A stretch of DNA of 64,000 bases. Source: Thermoleophilia bacterium (GTDB lineage Bacteria; Actinomycetota; Thermoleophilia; RBG-16-64-13). The notes under the pieces are model-generated. The model did not search any database. It was given only the letters and a program-made list of their open reading frames with translations, and was not told the DNA's origin. Position numbers and translations under genes: made by a program. This document shows positions 33,108-41,639 of the stretch, in pieces. Each line of letters begins with the position of its first letter. Position 1 is the first letter of the stretch. Location: positions 308,572-372,571 of the forward strand of contig JAOAGT010000001.1 in assembly GCA_026415615.1 (NCBI GenBank), written 5' to 3'.

Positions 33108-33984
33108 GTTCTTCCTCAAGGAGGCCTTCGGCTCCCTACTGCGCAACTATTTTATGACCATCGCGGCTCTGGTCACCGTCTTTCTTTCCATCTTGGTCCT
33201 GGGCGCTGTCTTGGTTTTTGTCTTCATGACCGATGCTGCTCTTAAGGACGTCGAGCAGAAAGTACAGATTGCCGTCTATCTCAAGACCGACCCTGACCCC
33301 TCAGCAGAGGACGTGGCGGCTCTACAAGCTAAGATCGCCGGCTGGCCCGAGATCAAGACGTGCACCTTTGTCGACAAAGAAACGGGTCTCCAAAGGATGA
33401 AGGAGGAGTTCGCCGACCGGCCGGAGTTGTTCGAAAGCATCACGCGCAATGTTCTGCCGGGGATGTTTGAGATTACTCTTAACGATCCCAGTCCTGCAGT
33501 GGTGGAGGAGGTAGCTTCTCGCTTTGAGGGGGAGCCAATTGTCGACGAGGTCCGCTACGGTGAGAAGTATGTTGAGAAGCTCTTCGCTCTGACGGATCAG
33601 GCGCGAAACGTCATGCTCATCTTTATTGTGCTCCTGGGGGTGGTGGCTGTTCTTCTCATCGCCAACACTATTCGTCTATCGATTTTTGCCCGGCGGCGCG
33701 AGGTTGAGATCATGAAACTCGTGGGTGCGACCAACTGGTTCATACGCTGGCCGTTTGTGATAGAAGGAGTTACCGTTGGCTTTCTGGGTGCGTTGCTGGC
33801 CACGGTTGTCATAATCTTCATGAACAACTACTTGCTGGGAAGGGTGAGCGCGGCGTTGCCCTTCCTGCGGGTTCCTGTCGACGCGGTTCCCTACACAATC
33901 GTCTCCGGGATTCTCATCGGAGTTGGCGTGTTCATTGGAGCTTTGGGCTCAGCTATAGGTTTGCGTCGTTTTCTTAAGGTCTAA
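33094..33984 (+). CDS. ftsX: Cell division membrane protein FtsX
   Basis: Four-helix membrane partner of FtsE. One helix lies near the N-terminus, then a large external loop (about 45-165, with the conserved QKVQIAVYLK start), then three helices (about 170-195, 222-250, 265-290). ATG 33094 follows GGGGTGG; GTG 33088 two codons upstream is equally possible. The gene overlaps ftsE by 14 bases. The downstream M23 peptidase is its likely external partner. Confidence 0.94.
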   Translation: MGKIRFFLKEAFGSLLRNYFMTIAALVTVFLSILVLGAVLVFVFMTDAALKDVEQKVQIAVYLKTDPDPSAEDVAALQAKIAGWPEIKTCTFVDKETGLQRMKEEFADRPELFESITRNVLPGMFEITLNDPSPAVVEEVASRFEGEPIVDEVRYGEKYVEKLFALTDQARNVMLIFIVLLGVVAVLLIANTIRLSIFARRREVEIMKLVGATNWFIRWPFVIEGVTVGFLGALLATVVIIFMNNYLLGRVSAALPFLRVPVDAVPYTIVSGILIGVGVFIGALGSAIGLRRFLKV

Positions 33985-34009
33985 GCTGGCGGATGAAAAG
34001 AGCTTCGCC

Positions 34010-35290
34010 ATGACTGGCGCCCGTGACACGTCCTGGCTTCGGCGCAGGCGGGGACCTGCCGGTTTGACTTGGGCGCATTTCCTCATCGGTTTTGTGGTCG
34101 GGTGTATCCTTGCGGGCTTATCCTGGGGCGTTCTTGTTCAAGACGCAAGCGCCGATACCGTTAGTCAGCTGGACAAGAAACTGCGCAGCGTCAAGGACGA
34201 ACTTCGGGAGGTAAGAGAAAACATCGCGAAAGCCTCATTGGTGAAGAAAGCTGCCCTAGGTGACATCACAGCGCTCGATAAGCGTATCTCTCAAGCTGAG
34301 AAAGAGGTTGAGAAGGCCGAGGCTGCTCGCGACAAAGCGGTGGAGAAGCTGAACGCGCTTCGGGAGCAGCTACAGCAACTAAACGCCGAGATGAACAGCA
34401 AGCAAAGGGAGCTTGAAGAGACCGAAGAAGACCTAGCGGACCAGCAACGACAGCTTGAGCAGAGGCTAGTCGAAGTCTACAAAGCTGACCAGGGCACACT
34501 CTACCTGGAAGTTCTACTAAGCTCAGCCTCCATTAGCGATGTGCTAGGGCGCGCGCGAGTCCTCGGCGACTTGATAAAGCAGGACAACGACGTTCTTTCG
34601 CGGATAAGAACGCTCAAGGCTCAGATTGAAGCGCAAAAGCAAGCGTTAGAAGAGCAAAGAGCTCGTGTTTCTGCTCTTGAGGCTGAGCAGAAAAATCTAA
34701 CTCTCGATCTGCAACAGGCGCTTGCCGAGTGCGAAGCCTCTCTCAAGGAGCTTCAGGCCGCGCGGGAAGCAAAACAGAGAGTTCTTCTGGCTGCTCAAAA
34801 AGATGAGGCAGCTTGGAGGGCGCAGGAGGACGCTCTTCTCTCTGAGTCCAAGCGAATAGCAGAGCTGCTGCGCAAGGCTCGCGCAGCCGCGGCTGCCAAG
34901 ACGGGCAAGGGTGTGCTCTCTTGGCCGGTGGCGGGGCCGGTTGTGTCTGGATATGGGTATCGCATTCATCCGATTTTCCATGTGCGCAAGATGCATACCG
35001 GTATCGACATTGACGCCAGCATGGGATCTCCCATAAACGCTGCTGCAGCAGGTACCGTAGTGGCAGCTGGCTGGCGTGGAGGTTATGGCAAGTGTGTGAT
35101 CCTGGTTCACTCTGGTGGGCTTGCCACCCTCTACGGCCATTTGTCCGTAATCTCAGTGGAGGTGGGTCAGACCGTTAAGAAGGGACAGACGATAGGCAAG
35201 GTGGGGAGCACCGGCTACTCAACTGGTCCTCACCTACATTTCGAAGTTAGAGTAAATGGCGACCCGGTAAATCCGATGGGGTTTCTGTAG
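34010..35290 (+). CDS. Murein hydrolase activator/M23 endopeptidase with coiled coil
   Basis: A 426-residue exported protein. An N-terminal membrane helix (about 24-44) is followed by a long coiled coil (about 50-295, heptad-rich Glu/Lys/Leu) and a C-terminal LytM/M23 domain. The zinc and catalytic residues are all present: H329 and D333 (HTGID), H377 (YGHL), H408 and H410 (HLHFE). It may therefore be an active endopeptidase and not a degenerate activator. Architecture and position directly after ftsEX resemble EnvC or PcsB-type partners controlled by FtsEX at the septum. Confidence 0.92.
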   Translation: MTGARDTSWLRRRRGPAGLTWAHFLIGFVVGCILAGLSWGVLVQDASADTVSQLDKKLRSVKDELREVRENIAKASLVKKAALGDITALDKRISQAEKEVEKAEAARDKAVEKLNALREQLQQLNAEMNSKQRELEETEEDLADQQRQLEQRLVEVYKADQGTLYLEVLLSSASISDVLGRARVLGDLIKQDNDVLSRIRTLKAQIEAQKQALEEQRARVSALEAEQKNLTLDLQQALAECEASLKELQAAREAKQRVLLAAQKDEAAWRAQEDALLSESKRIAELLRKARAAAAAKTGKGVLSWPVAGPVVSGYGYRIHPIFHVRKMHTGIDIDASMGSPINAAAAGTVVAAGWRGGYGKCVILVHSGGLATLYGHLSVISVEVGQTVKKGQTIGKVGSTGYSTGPHLHFEVRVNGDPVNPMGFL

Positions 35291-35293
35291 AAG

Positions 35294-36622
35294 ATGCGAC
35301 GATACACTAAGACAATTGCTGTGCTAGTTGCCTCTGTGGTGGCGGCTGTTCTGCTCTTAGGTGGCGGCTTTCTTCTTGGAGCGCACCCTCAGGTCGGCGG
35401 GCCTCTCCAGGACCTTTTCCGGGAGGGGGATGAAACCACCACTTCCACGACGTACGCGTCGGATTACAAGCTTATGCAGGAGGTGCTGGACAAGCTCAGG
35501 GCCACATACTACAAGCCGATAGATCCTTCCGCCCTCGAGGGGCCAGCCATTGACGGCTTACTGGCGGGTCTTGGTGACCCCTACACCGTTTATATGGACC
35601 CCGAGGAGTACAAGGCCTTCTTGGAGGATGCCTCGGGCACCTATAGCGGGGTGGGAATGGTAGTGGAGATGCAGCATCATCTTGTTACCATCGTGTCCAT
35701 TTTCAAAGACAGCCCCGCTGAACGCGCGGGAATTCGTCCCGGCGACATAGTGGTTTCGGTGGATGAGGTGCCTACTGACGGCATGAGCCTGGATGAGGTG
35801 GTGTCGCGAATTAAGGGCCCCGAAGGGACCAAGGTGACACTTGGCATTTATCGGGTGGAGCAGGTTTCAACCACTTCTGACCAGAGCGACAGCGACGAAG
35901 AGGGGGCGGAGGAAGACGAAGAAGGCGAAGGGGCAAAGGCTGACAGCTCGTATTTGCCGTTGGGAGGCAAGCTGCTTACTTTCACTTTGGTCCGCAAGAG
36001 AATCGAGATCCCGGTTACCGAAATGGAAACCAGGCAGGTTGATGGCCAGAAAGTAGCCATTATCCGGTTCTTTACTTTCTCGGAAGGTTCGGCCGGGCGT
36101 CTGCGGCAAGAGGTGCTTAGGGCCCTCAACGAAGAGCACGCGCAGGCAATCATTCTCGATTTGAGGAACAACGGCGGTGGCTTGCTTGACCAGGCTGTAG
36201 GTGTGGCCAGTATGTTTCTACCCAAGGACGTCGTCGTTGTTAGCACTGAGGGCTTGCACTCGCCTAAGCATGTATACCAGTCTGAGGGGGGACCTGTTAC
36301 AGCGGCGCCAATGGTGGTTTTGGTTAACCGATATACGGCCAGCGCGTCGGAGATCGTTTCCGGGGCGCTGCAGGACCATAAGAGAGCCACCATAGTGGGC
36401 GAGACTACGTTTGGCAAAGGGCTGGTCCAGAGTATTGAAGCCTTGTCCAATGGGGGAGCCATAAAGGTCACCACTGCTGTGTACTACACTCCCGCTGGCC
36501 GGGATATCAACGAGACGGGAATCGTTCCTGACGTGCAGGCGGTAGACGACCCCGGCACTCCTGATGTGGATGAGGCAGTCGAGAAAGCTCTTACGGTGAT
36601 CGTCGGTGAAGCGTCTAACTGA
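35294..36622 (+). CDS. C-terminal processing peptidase, S41 family
   Basis: A 442-residue protein with an N-terminal membrane anchor (about 8-30), a PDZ domain (about 115-190) and an S41 protease domain. The catalytic serine lies in TASASE (348-353) and the lysine is K375 in TFGKG. Between PDZ and protease core, residues about 195-216 form a strongly acidic insert (DEEGAEEDEEGEGA) not usual for the family. It is three bases downstream of the M23 gene, so proteolytic control of the FtsEX-linked hydrolase is a reasonable inference, as for CtpA-type proteases elsewhere. Confidence 0.92.
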   Translation: MRRYTKTIAVLVASVVAAVLLLGGGFLLGAHPQVGGPLQDLFREGDETTTSTTYASDYKLMQEVLDKLRATYYKPIDPSALEGPAIDGLLAGLGDPYTVYMDPEEYKAFLEDASGTYSGVGMVVEMQHHLVTIVSIFKDSPAERAGIRPGDIVVSVDEVPTDGMSLDEVVSRIKGPEGTKVTLGIYRVEQVSTTSDQSDSDEEGAEEDEEGEGAKADSSYLPLGGKLLTFTLVRKRIEIPVTEMETRQVDGQKVAIIRFFTFSEGSAGRLRQEVLRALNEEHAQAIILDLRNNGGGLLDQAVGVASMFLPKDVVVVSTEGLHSPKHVYQSEGGPVTAAPMVVLVNRYTASASEIVSGALQDHKRATIVGETTFGKGLVQSIEALSNGGAIKVTTAVYYTPAGRDINETGIVPDVQAVDDPGTPDVDEAVEKALTVIVGEASN

Positions 36623-36643
36623 GACATTCTCTGAGGTGAGCTT

Positions 36644-37411
36644 GTGGGAGTCTTTCGACCGCGATTCTTTGTTGATGCTCCGGTGCAAACGGGGGTGAAT
36701 CTGGGCGGGCTTGAGCTGCGTCTGAGCCAGACTGACGCTCACCACGCTCTTCATGTACTTAGGCTAGCCGCTGGTGAACCGTGCGAAGTGGTTGTGGGTT
36801 CCCGTGTTTTTTGCGCTGAATTCTGCGGCGATGCTAAGGAGCCGCGCGTCCGGCTAGGGGACGAGCTCTTGGGAGCCGAAGCTGGTGCACGGTACCAGAT
36901 CGAGATCGGGCTGGTACAGGCAATCACCAAGCCTCCCCTTATTGATTACGTGATCGAGAAGGGAACAGAGGTGGGGGCTAGCTTCTTTGTGCTTGTGGCA
37001 AGCCAGGCTTCTGCTAAGGGTGCGTTCTTACGAGCAAGTGAACGGCTGTCTCGCTGGCGGAGAATAGCCGAAGAGGCTTCCAAGCAAAGCAAGCAGGTTG
37101 TTGTGCCCCGAGTCGAGTTGGCGGCTTCTTGTGTGGAAGCAGGCGAGTATCTGGGTGCTGGCGGTTGTCAATCGCTCGTTCTAGATCCTGCCGCTACTCG
37201 CTCGATTAGAGATGAGCTGCAAGTGTTAGCTGCAGCCCCGTCTTCTTTGGCCCTATGGATCGGGCCGGAGTCGGGATGGACTGAGGGTGAGTTGGAACAG
37301 TTTGGCCGGTTGGGGATGCGTTTGGTCAAGTTGGGGCAGAGCGTTCTTCGAGCCGAAACGGCTGGTCCTGTGGCGGTTGCGCTCGCTCGGTTCTTTCTGG
37401 GAGATTGGTAG
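36644..37411 (+). CDS. rsmE: 16S rRNA m3U1498 methyltransferase
   Basis: SPOUT-class methyltransferase of 255 residues. An N-terminal PUA-like domain (about 1-75) is followed by the knotted domain with the GLVQAITKPPLIDYVIEKGTEVG and IGPESGWTEGELEQF motifs, and the C-terminal knot LGQSVLRAETAGPVAVA. GTG start. Adjacent to a HIT protein gene, but with a separate candidate promoter between them. Confidence 0.94.
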   Translation: MGVFRPRFFVDAPVQTGVNLGGLELRLSQTDAHHALHVLRLAAGEPCEVVVGSRVFCAEFCGDAKEPRVRLGDELLGAEAGARYQIEIGLVQAITKPPLIDYVIEKGTEVGASFFVLVASQASAKGAFLRASERLSRWRRIAEEASKQSKQVVVPRVELAASCVEAGEYLGAGGCQSLVLDPAATRSIRDELQVLAAAPSSLALWIGPESGWTEGELEQFGRLGMRLVKLGQSVLRAETAGPVAVALARFFLGDW

Positions 37412-37431
37412 GAAGGCATTGGTAGTATAAT
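37405..37431 (+). promoter_or_regulatory. Candidate promoter of the HIT-phoH-pgpH-ybeY cluster
   Basis: A perfect TATAAT at 37426-37431 is preceded by TTGGTA at 37405-37410 (15-base spacing), overlapping the end of rsmE. The -10 ends eight bases before the ATG at 37440, and no ribosome site is visible, so a leaderless or nearly leaderless transcript is predicted. Confidence 0.55.
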
Positions 37432-37439
37432 TTGACGCC

Positions 37440-37781
37440 ATGGAAGATTGCATTTTTTGCAAGATTGTGCGTGGACAAATACCGGCGCAGTTTGTGCTAG
37501 AGGATGATAAGCACGTCGCGTTTAGGGACATCAACCCTAAGGCGCGCGAGCATGTCCTTGTGGTCCCCCGCGAACATGTTTCGTCTTTGAACGATTTAGG
37601 CGCCACGGCGGGTACCGAGGATCTAGAGTTACTGCGCTTCATCGTAAGAGTGGCGGAAGTGCTTGGAATTCGAGAGAGCGGCTACCGAGCGTTAGTCAAC
37701 GTGGGTCCTGATGGAGGCCAGGAAATTCCGCACCTTCACTTCCACGTGCTTGGAGGTGAAGACCTAGGGGACTTTCGCTAA
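37440..37781 (+). CDS. HIT family nucleotide-binding protein
   Basis: A 113-residue histidine-triad protein with the catalytic triad H98, H100, H102 in PHLHFHVLGG and the N-terminal CIFCKIVRG motif, which suggests a Hint-type purine phosphoramidase or a nucleotidyl hydrolase. No classical ribosome site precedes the ATG; the adjacent TATAAT suggests leaderless translation. It heads a run of genes (phoH, pgpH, ybeY, dgkA) on the same strand. Confidence 0.95.
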   Translation: MEDCIFCKIVRGQIPAQFVLEDDKHVAFRDINPKAREHVLVVPREHVSSLNDLGATAGTEDLELLRFIVRVAEVLGIRESGYRALVNVGPDGGQEIPHLHFHVLGGEDLGDFR

Positions 37782-37797
37782 GAAGTCCGGTTAGAGA

Positions 37798-38844
37798 ATG
37801 GGCGCTGGCGGCTCAACCAGAGAAATCGATCTCGACAACCAAGTGGCGGCTCTGCTGGTCGGCGAAAACGACTCGCATCTACGCACACTGGAGCGGCTGC
37901 TTGATTGCGACATTAGCCTGCGGGGTAATCGCCTTACTCTCGGCGGGACGGCGGCCGAGGTGGAACGGGGACAAGCGTTGGTGGATGAGCTTCTAGCTTT
38001 ACTTAAGGCGGGTCAAACCCTGGACGATTCCACACTCGAACTAGCAGCAACTCTAAGTAGCGGCAAGCGAGAGTATGGTCGGCAACTTGGCGACATCGTG
38101 GGGGACATTATTCTTGAGCACCGCGGTCGCCGGATTCGACCCAAGACTGTCAATCAAAAGGCGTACGTAGACGCTATCCGTAAGAACATCATTACGTTTG
38201 GAATTGGCCCTGCGGGCACAGGCAAGACCTACCTTGCTATGGCGATGGCTACGGCGGCGTTGCTTTCCGGGGAGGTAGCACGGGTCATCTTGACAAGGCC
38301 GGCAGTGGAGGCCGGAGAGAAGTTGGGATTCTTACCTGGCGGGCTCATGGAGAAGGTCGACCCCTATCTCCGTCCGCTTTTCGACGCTCTCTACGACATG
38401 ATGGACCCCGAGCGTTTGGCCGAGCACTTGCAGCGGGGTACTATCGAGGTGGCTCCACTTGCCTACATGAGAGGCCGTACTTTGAATGACTCGCTCATAG
38501 TCCTGGATGAGGCGCAGAACACAAGCCCGGAGCAAATGAAGATGTTTCTCACGCGTCTTGGCTTCGGAGCTAAGATGATCGTCACTGGCGACATTACCCA
38601 AATCGACCTGCCTCGTGGTCAAATGTCTGGCCTGGTTAACGTGCGGGAGGTCTTGGCCGGCATTCCTGGCATCGCTTTTGTTTACTTTGACAGTCAGGAC
38701 GTAGTGCGGCATAGGCTGGTCCAAGACATCATTTCTGCTTACAAGAAGCACGCGGAACAGTCCCAGTCCTCAGCTCGCGGCGGGTCGCGCGGGTCACAGA
38801 GGCGCCCACGGGGCGGCCAGAAGCGCGCCGAGGCGGCCGAGTAG
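37798..38844 (+). CDS. phoH: PhoH family ATPase
   Basis: A 348-residue protein with an N-terminal KH-like region (about 15-75) and a PhoH ATPase core with Walker A GPAGTGKT at 137-144 and Walker B SLIVLDEAQNTSPEQ near 232. The C-terminal 30 residues are Arg/Gly/Ser-rich and basic. PhoH ATPases next to ybeY are associated with RNA metabolism and ribosome maturation; the adjacency is conserved here with pgpH in between. Confidence 0.95.
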   Translation: MGAGGSTREIDLDNQVAALLVGENDSHLRTLERLLDCDISLRGNRLTLGGTAAEVERGQALVDELLALLKAGQTLDDSTLELAATLSSGKREYGRQLGDIVGDIILEHRGRRIRPKTVNQKAYVDAIRKNIITFGIGPAGTGKTYLAMAMATAALLSGEVARVILTRPAVEAGEKLGFLPGGLMEKVDPYLRPLFDALYDMMDPERLAEHLQRGTIEVAPLAYMRGRTLNDSLIVLDEAQNTSPEQMKMFLTRLGFGAKMIVTGDITQIDLPRGQMSGLVNVREVLAGIPGIAFVYFDSQDVVRHRLVQDIISAYKKHAEQSQSSARGGSRGSQRRPRGGQKRAEAAE

Positions 38845-38862
38845 CGGCTCGCGAGATTCCAT

Positions 38863-41031
38863 ATGGACCGGTATATCTTTCTGCTGCGTGAGCGGCTTGC
38901 GCGGTCCAGAGAGTGGATCGACAAGCGAAACCCCGTCCGTTTTGAGCTGGTCCTCCTTGCTTGTCTGGTGGTGGGACTCACTGTTCTCGTCGGCACGGCC
39001 TATCTACCTTCTCTGAGAGGCTTTCGGGAAGGGGAACCCTCTCCTCGCAAGGTCGTAGCGCACAAGACTGTGACTGTTGTGGATCTCGAGGCCACTGAAC
39101 AGCTGAAGAAACACGTGGCTGAACTTGTGGCTCCTGTGTATACGTTTGACGAGGGCGCGCCCGCGCGGGCGGCAGCCGACTTGGGGGCTTTTCTCGAGAA
39201 GATCCGGCAAGTGCGCCTAGACTTCGCAGGTGGGCAGGATCTCGGTTCGGCTCTTGCCGCCGCTCGAGCGGGCGCGCCCTCGACCTTGTCTGACCAAAGT
39301 CTTCGTTATCTTATCGAGACGGACCAATCTTCCTTTTCCAAGATTGCAGACCAAGCTCTGGGAGCGCTGAGGGCTCTTTATTCCGGAGTCATTACCGAGG
39401 GATCGGTGGAGGCCGCGCTTCCCCACCTTCGCCAGATTGCGGAATCTGTCGCCTCTTCTTCGGAGACGGCGACCGTTGTGTACGAGCTTGCCTCTGGCTT
39501 CGTACTGCCGAACCGAGTGATCGACGAAGCTGAAACTGAGGCCAGGCGACAGGCGGCGATGAAGCAGGTAATGCCTGTCATGGCCTCCGTAGCAGAAAAC
39601 GAGGTTGTTCTACAAGAGGGAGAAACGATAACCGCTGAGCACATGCTAATACTCAAAGCCCTAGGGCTCGTTAACCCGCGGTGGGGGTGGAAAGTTTGGC
39701 TAGGCGTGTTTCTCGTAGTTCTGCTTGAGACGGGGATCTTTTCCCGGCTGGCCCACCGGTTCAATCGGAAAGAGCCAGAATTTGGGAACAACATGATGCT
39801 GGTTCTAGTGTTTCTACTGCTCTTGTTTACCGGCCTCGCCCGCGCGCTGATTCTACGCCCCTTTTCCCCGTATGTAATACCTGTTGTGGCGCTGGGCATC
39901 GTCGTAGCCATAGTTCTCAATTCTCGAACTGCACTTCTCATGGCCTTGCTGGCTTCACTAAATGTGGGCCTTCTTACCGACCTTGACGCGCGCTACATGG
40001 TGGTCGCTTTGCTCGTAAGTAGTCTGGTGCTATACCCCGTGTCAAGGGTTACAAGGCGAACTGGGCTGATTGCGGCGGCCTTTATAGCCATAGTGCTGGC
40101 CTTTGTGTCCATTTTTGCCATTGAGTTGTTTAGGGAAGCAGAGGTGGCGGAAGCTCTGCGTTCTAGTCTCTGGGGGCTCGCCAGCGGCGTTTTGGCCGGG
40201 ATCCTTGCGGTTGTGCTTCTTGCATTCCTGGAGACGGTTTTTAACTTGACTACGCCGCTCCGCTTATTGGAGCTGGCCGATCCAGCTCATCCTCTGCTAA
40301 AACGCCTCATGCAGGTTGCCCCTGGGACGTACAACCATAGTATTCAAATGGGGAACTTAGCGGAGGCTGCGGCCGAAGCTATCGGCGCCAACTCCTTGCT
40401 CGCGCGTGTGGGAGCTTACTATCACGACATCGGCAAGACAGTACGGCCGGAGTACTTTGTCGAGAACCAGATTTACGTAGACAATCCGCACGATAGACTG
40501 AGTCCTAGTCTATCGAAGCTGGCCATTACAGCGCACGTGAGAGATGGGGAGCAACTAGCCAGGGCATACGGTTTGCCTCAGCCCATAATCGACATCATCC
40601 GACAGCATCACGGGACCTCTGTTCTTGCGTACTTCTATCATAAGGCCCTGCAGTCTACCAAGAACGGCGAGGTCTACGAGGAGAGTTTCCGCTACGAGGA
40701 ACAGAAGCCTAAGTCGAAAGAGGCAGCCATCGTCATGCTGGCAGACAGCGTGGAGGCCGCGGTGAGGGCGTTGGAAAATCCAACCAGGCGAAAAATACAG
40801 GCGGTCATCGAGGATGTGATAAGGCAGAAGGTCGACGATGGCCAGCTGGACGAGTCGGCGCTTACGCTAGACGATCTGCGCAAGGTGAGGGAAGCGTTTG
40901 ACGCTAGCCTGCTAGGGCTAGTAGGCCACCGCATTCGTTATCCTGATGCGGAAGAGCGAGTAAGCAAACGCGAGGCAAATGGGAATTCGAGCGGGCCGAA
41001 AGAGCAGGGTATCCCTGAGCCCCGAGTGTAG
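38863..41031 (+). CDS. 7TM-HD receptor, c-di-AMP phosphodiesterase PgpH-like
   Basis: A 722-residue membrane protein. After an N-terminal helix (about 27-48) there is an extracytoplasmic 7TMR-HDED domain (about 50-270), a seven-helix membrane region (about 280-460) and a cytoplasmic HD domain with YYHDIGK near 519-525 and the IRQHHGTS motif. This is the PgpH architecture, which hydrolyses the second messenger c-di-AMP. Location between phoH and ybeY is the usual one in Gram-positive bacteria. No diadenylate cyclase gene is in the window. Confidence 0.94.
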   Translation: MDRYIFLLRERLARSREWIDKRNPVRFELVLLACLVVGLTVLVGTAYLPSLRGFREGEPSPRKVVAHKTVTVVDLEATEQLKKHVAELVAPVYTFDEGAPARAAADLGAFLEKIRQVRLDFAGGQDLGSALAAARAGAPSTLSDQSLRYLIETDQSSFSKIADQALGALRALYSGVITEGSVEAALPHLRQIAESVASSSETATVVYELASGFVLPNRVIDEAETEARRQAAMKQVMPVMASVAENEVVLQEGETITAEHMLILKALGLVNPRWGWKVWLGVFLVVLLETGIFSRLAHRFNRKEPEFGNNMMLVLVFLLLLFTGLARALILRPFSPYVIPVVALGIVVAIVLNSRTALLMALLASLNVGLLTDLDARYMVVALLVSSLVLYPVSRVTRRTGLIAAAFIAIVLAFVSIFAIELFREAEVAEALRSSLWGLASGVLAGILAVVLLAFLETVFNLTTPLRLLELADPAHPLLKRLMQVAPGTYNHSIQMGNLAEAAAEAIGANSLLARVGAYYHDIGKTVRPEYFVENQIYVDNPHDRLSPSLSKLAITAHVRDGEQLARAYGLPQPIIDIIRQHHGTSVLAYFYHKALQSTKNGEVYEESFRYEEQKPKSKEAAIVMLADSVEAAVRALENPTRRKIQAVIEDVIRQKVDDGQLDESALTLDDLRKVREAFDASLLGLVGHRIRYPDAEERVSKREANGNSSGPKEQGIPEPRV

Positions 41032-41051
41032 ACGGCAAGGAAGTCTGAGCG

Positions 41052-41615
41052 ATGGCGTGCAAAGTCGACGTGATAGATCTTCTGCAAGGCGAAGAAGACG
41101 ACCTCCCAGTTTCGTCTGATGGAGGGCAGGGCGCCGCATCGGGGGGATGGTGCAGTGCCATCGTGGACTTCATTGAGAGTGTCCTTGAAGCCGAAGGGGT
41201 AGAGGGTCGTCTGACAGTGGCTATTGTAGATGAAGAGGCAATGGCTGGTCTTAACACTCAGTATCGAGGAGTCGAGGGTCCCACTGACGTGCTTTCCTTT
41301 TGCTACGCAATGTCCCAAGAGACCCAACTGATGTCTGAGGAAGAATTCCTCGCTGACCTGTGCGTCGACGAGGAAGAACAAGGTCTTGCCGACTTGGGGG
41401 AAATCGCGGTTTGCCCTTCGGTGGTGGCCCGCTATGCAGCGGAAGAGGGGGAAGATCCTGACAGGCGGTTTGCCTGGTCAGTCCTACATGGGGTTCTCCA
41501 TCTGCTTGGCTACGATCACGAGACAGATGCCGGGGAAATGTTCATTAAGGAACAAGTGCTCCTACGCCAGCTCGAGCCTCTGGTTAAGGCGGTTCGGTTA
41601 CCGGGGCCAGACTAG
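41052..41615 (+). CDS. ybeY: Endoribonuclease/rRNA maturation factor YbeY
   Basis: A 187-residue metal-dependent RNase involved in 16S rRNA 3' maturation and ribosome quality control. The three zinc-binding histidines H146, H150 and H156 are in HGVLHLLGYDH. The TDVLSF motif is present near 78. An acidic insert (about 90-112) follows it, which makes this member somewhat longer than average. Located in the usual phoH-ybeY-dgkA order. Confidence 0.95.
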   Translation: MACKVDVIDLLQGEEDDLPVSSDGGQGAASGGWCSAIVDFIESVLEAEGVEGRLTVAIVDEEAMAGLNTQYRGVEGPTDVLSFCYAMSQETQLMSEEEFLADLCVDEEEQGLADLGEIAVCPSVVARYAAEEGEDPDRRFAWSVLHGVLHLLGYDHETDAGEMFIKEQVLLRQLEPLVKAVRLPGPD

Positions 41616-41639
41616 GTCTGCTTGACTCGGGGTTCTGCA

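Noticed and set aside
35848-36474. 208-codon minus-strand open frame opposite the S41 peptidase
   Set aside because: Antisense to conserved catalytic motifs; no independent support.
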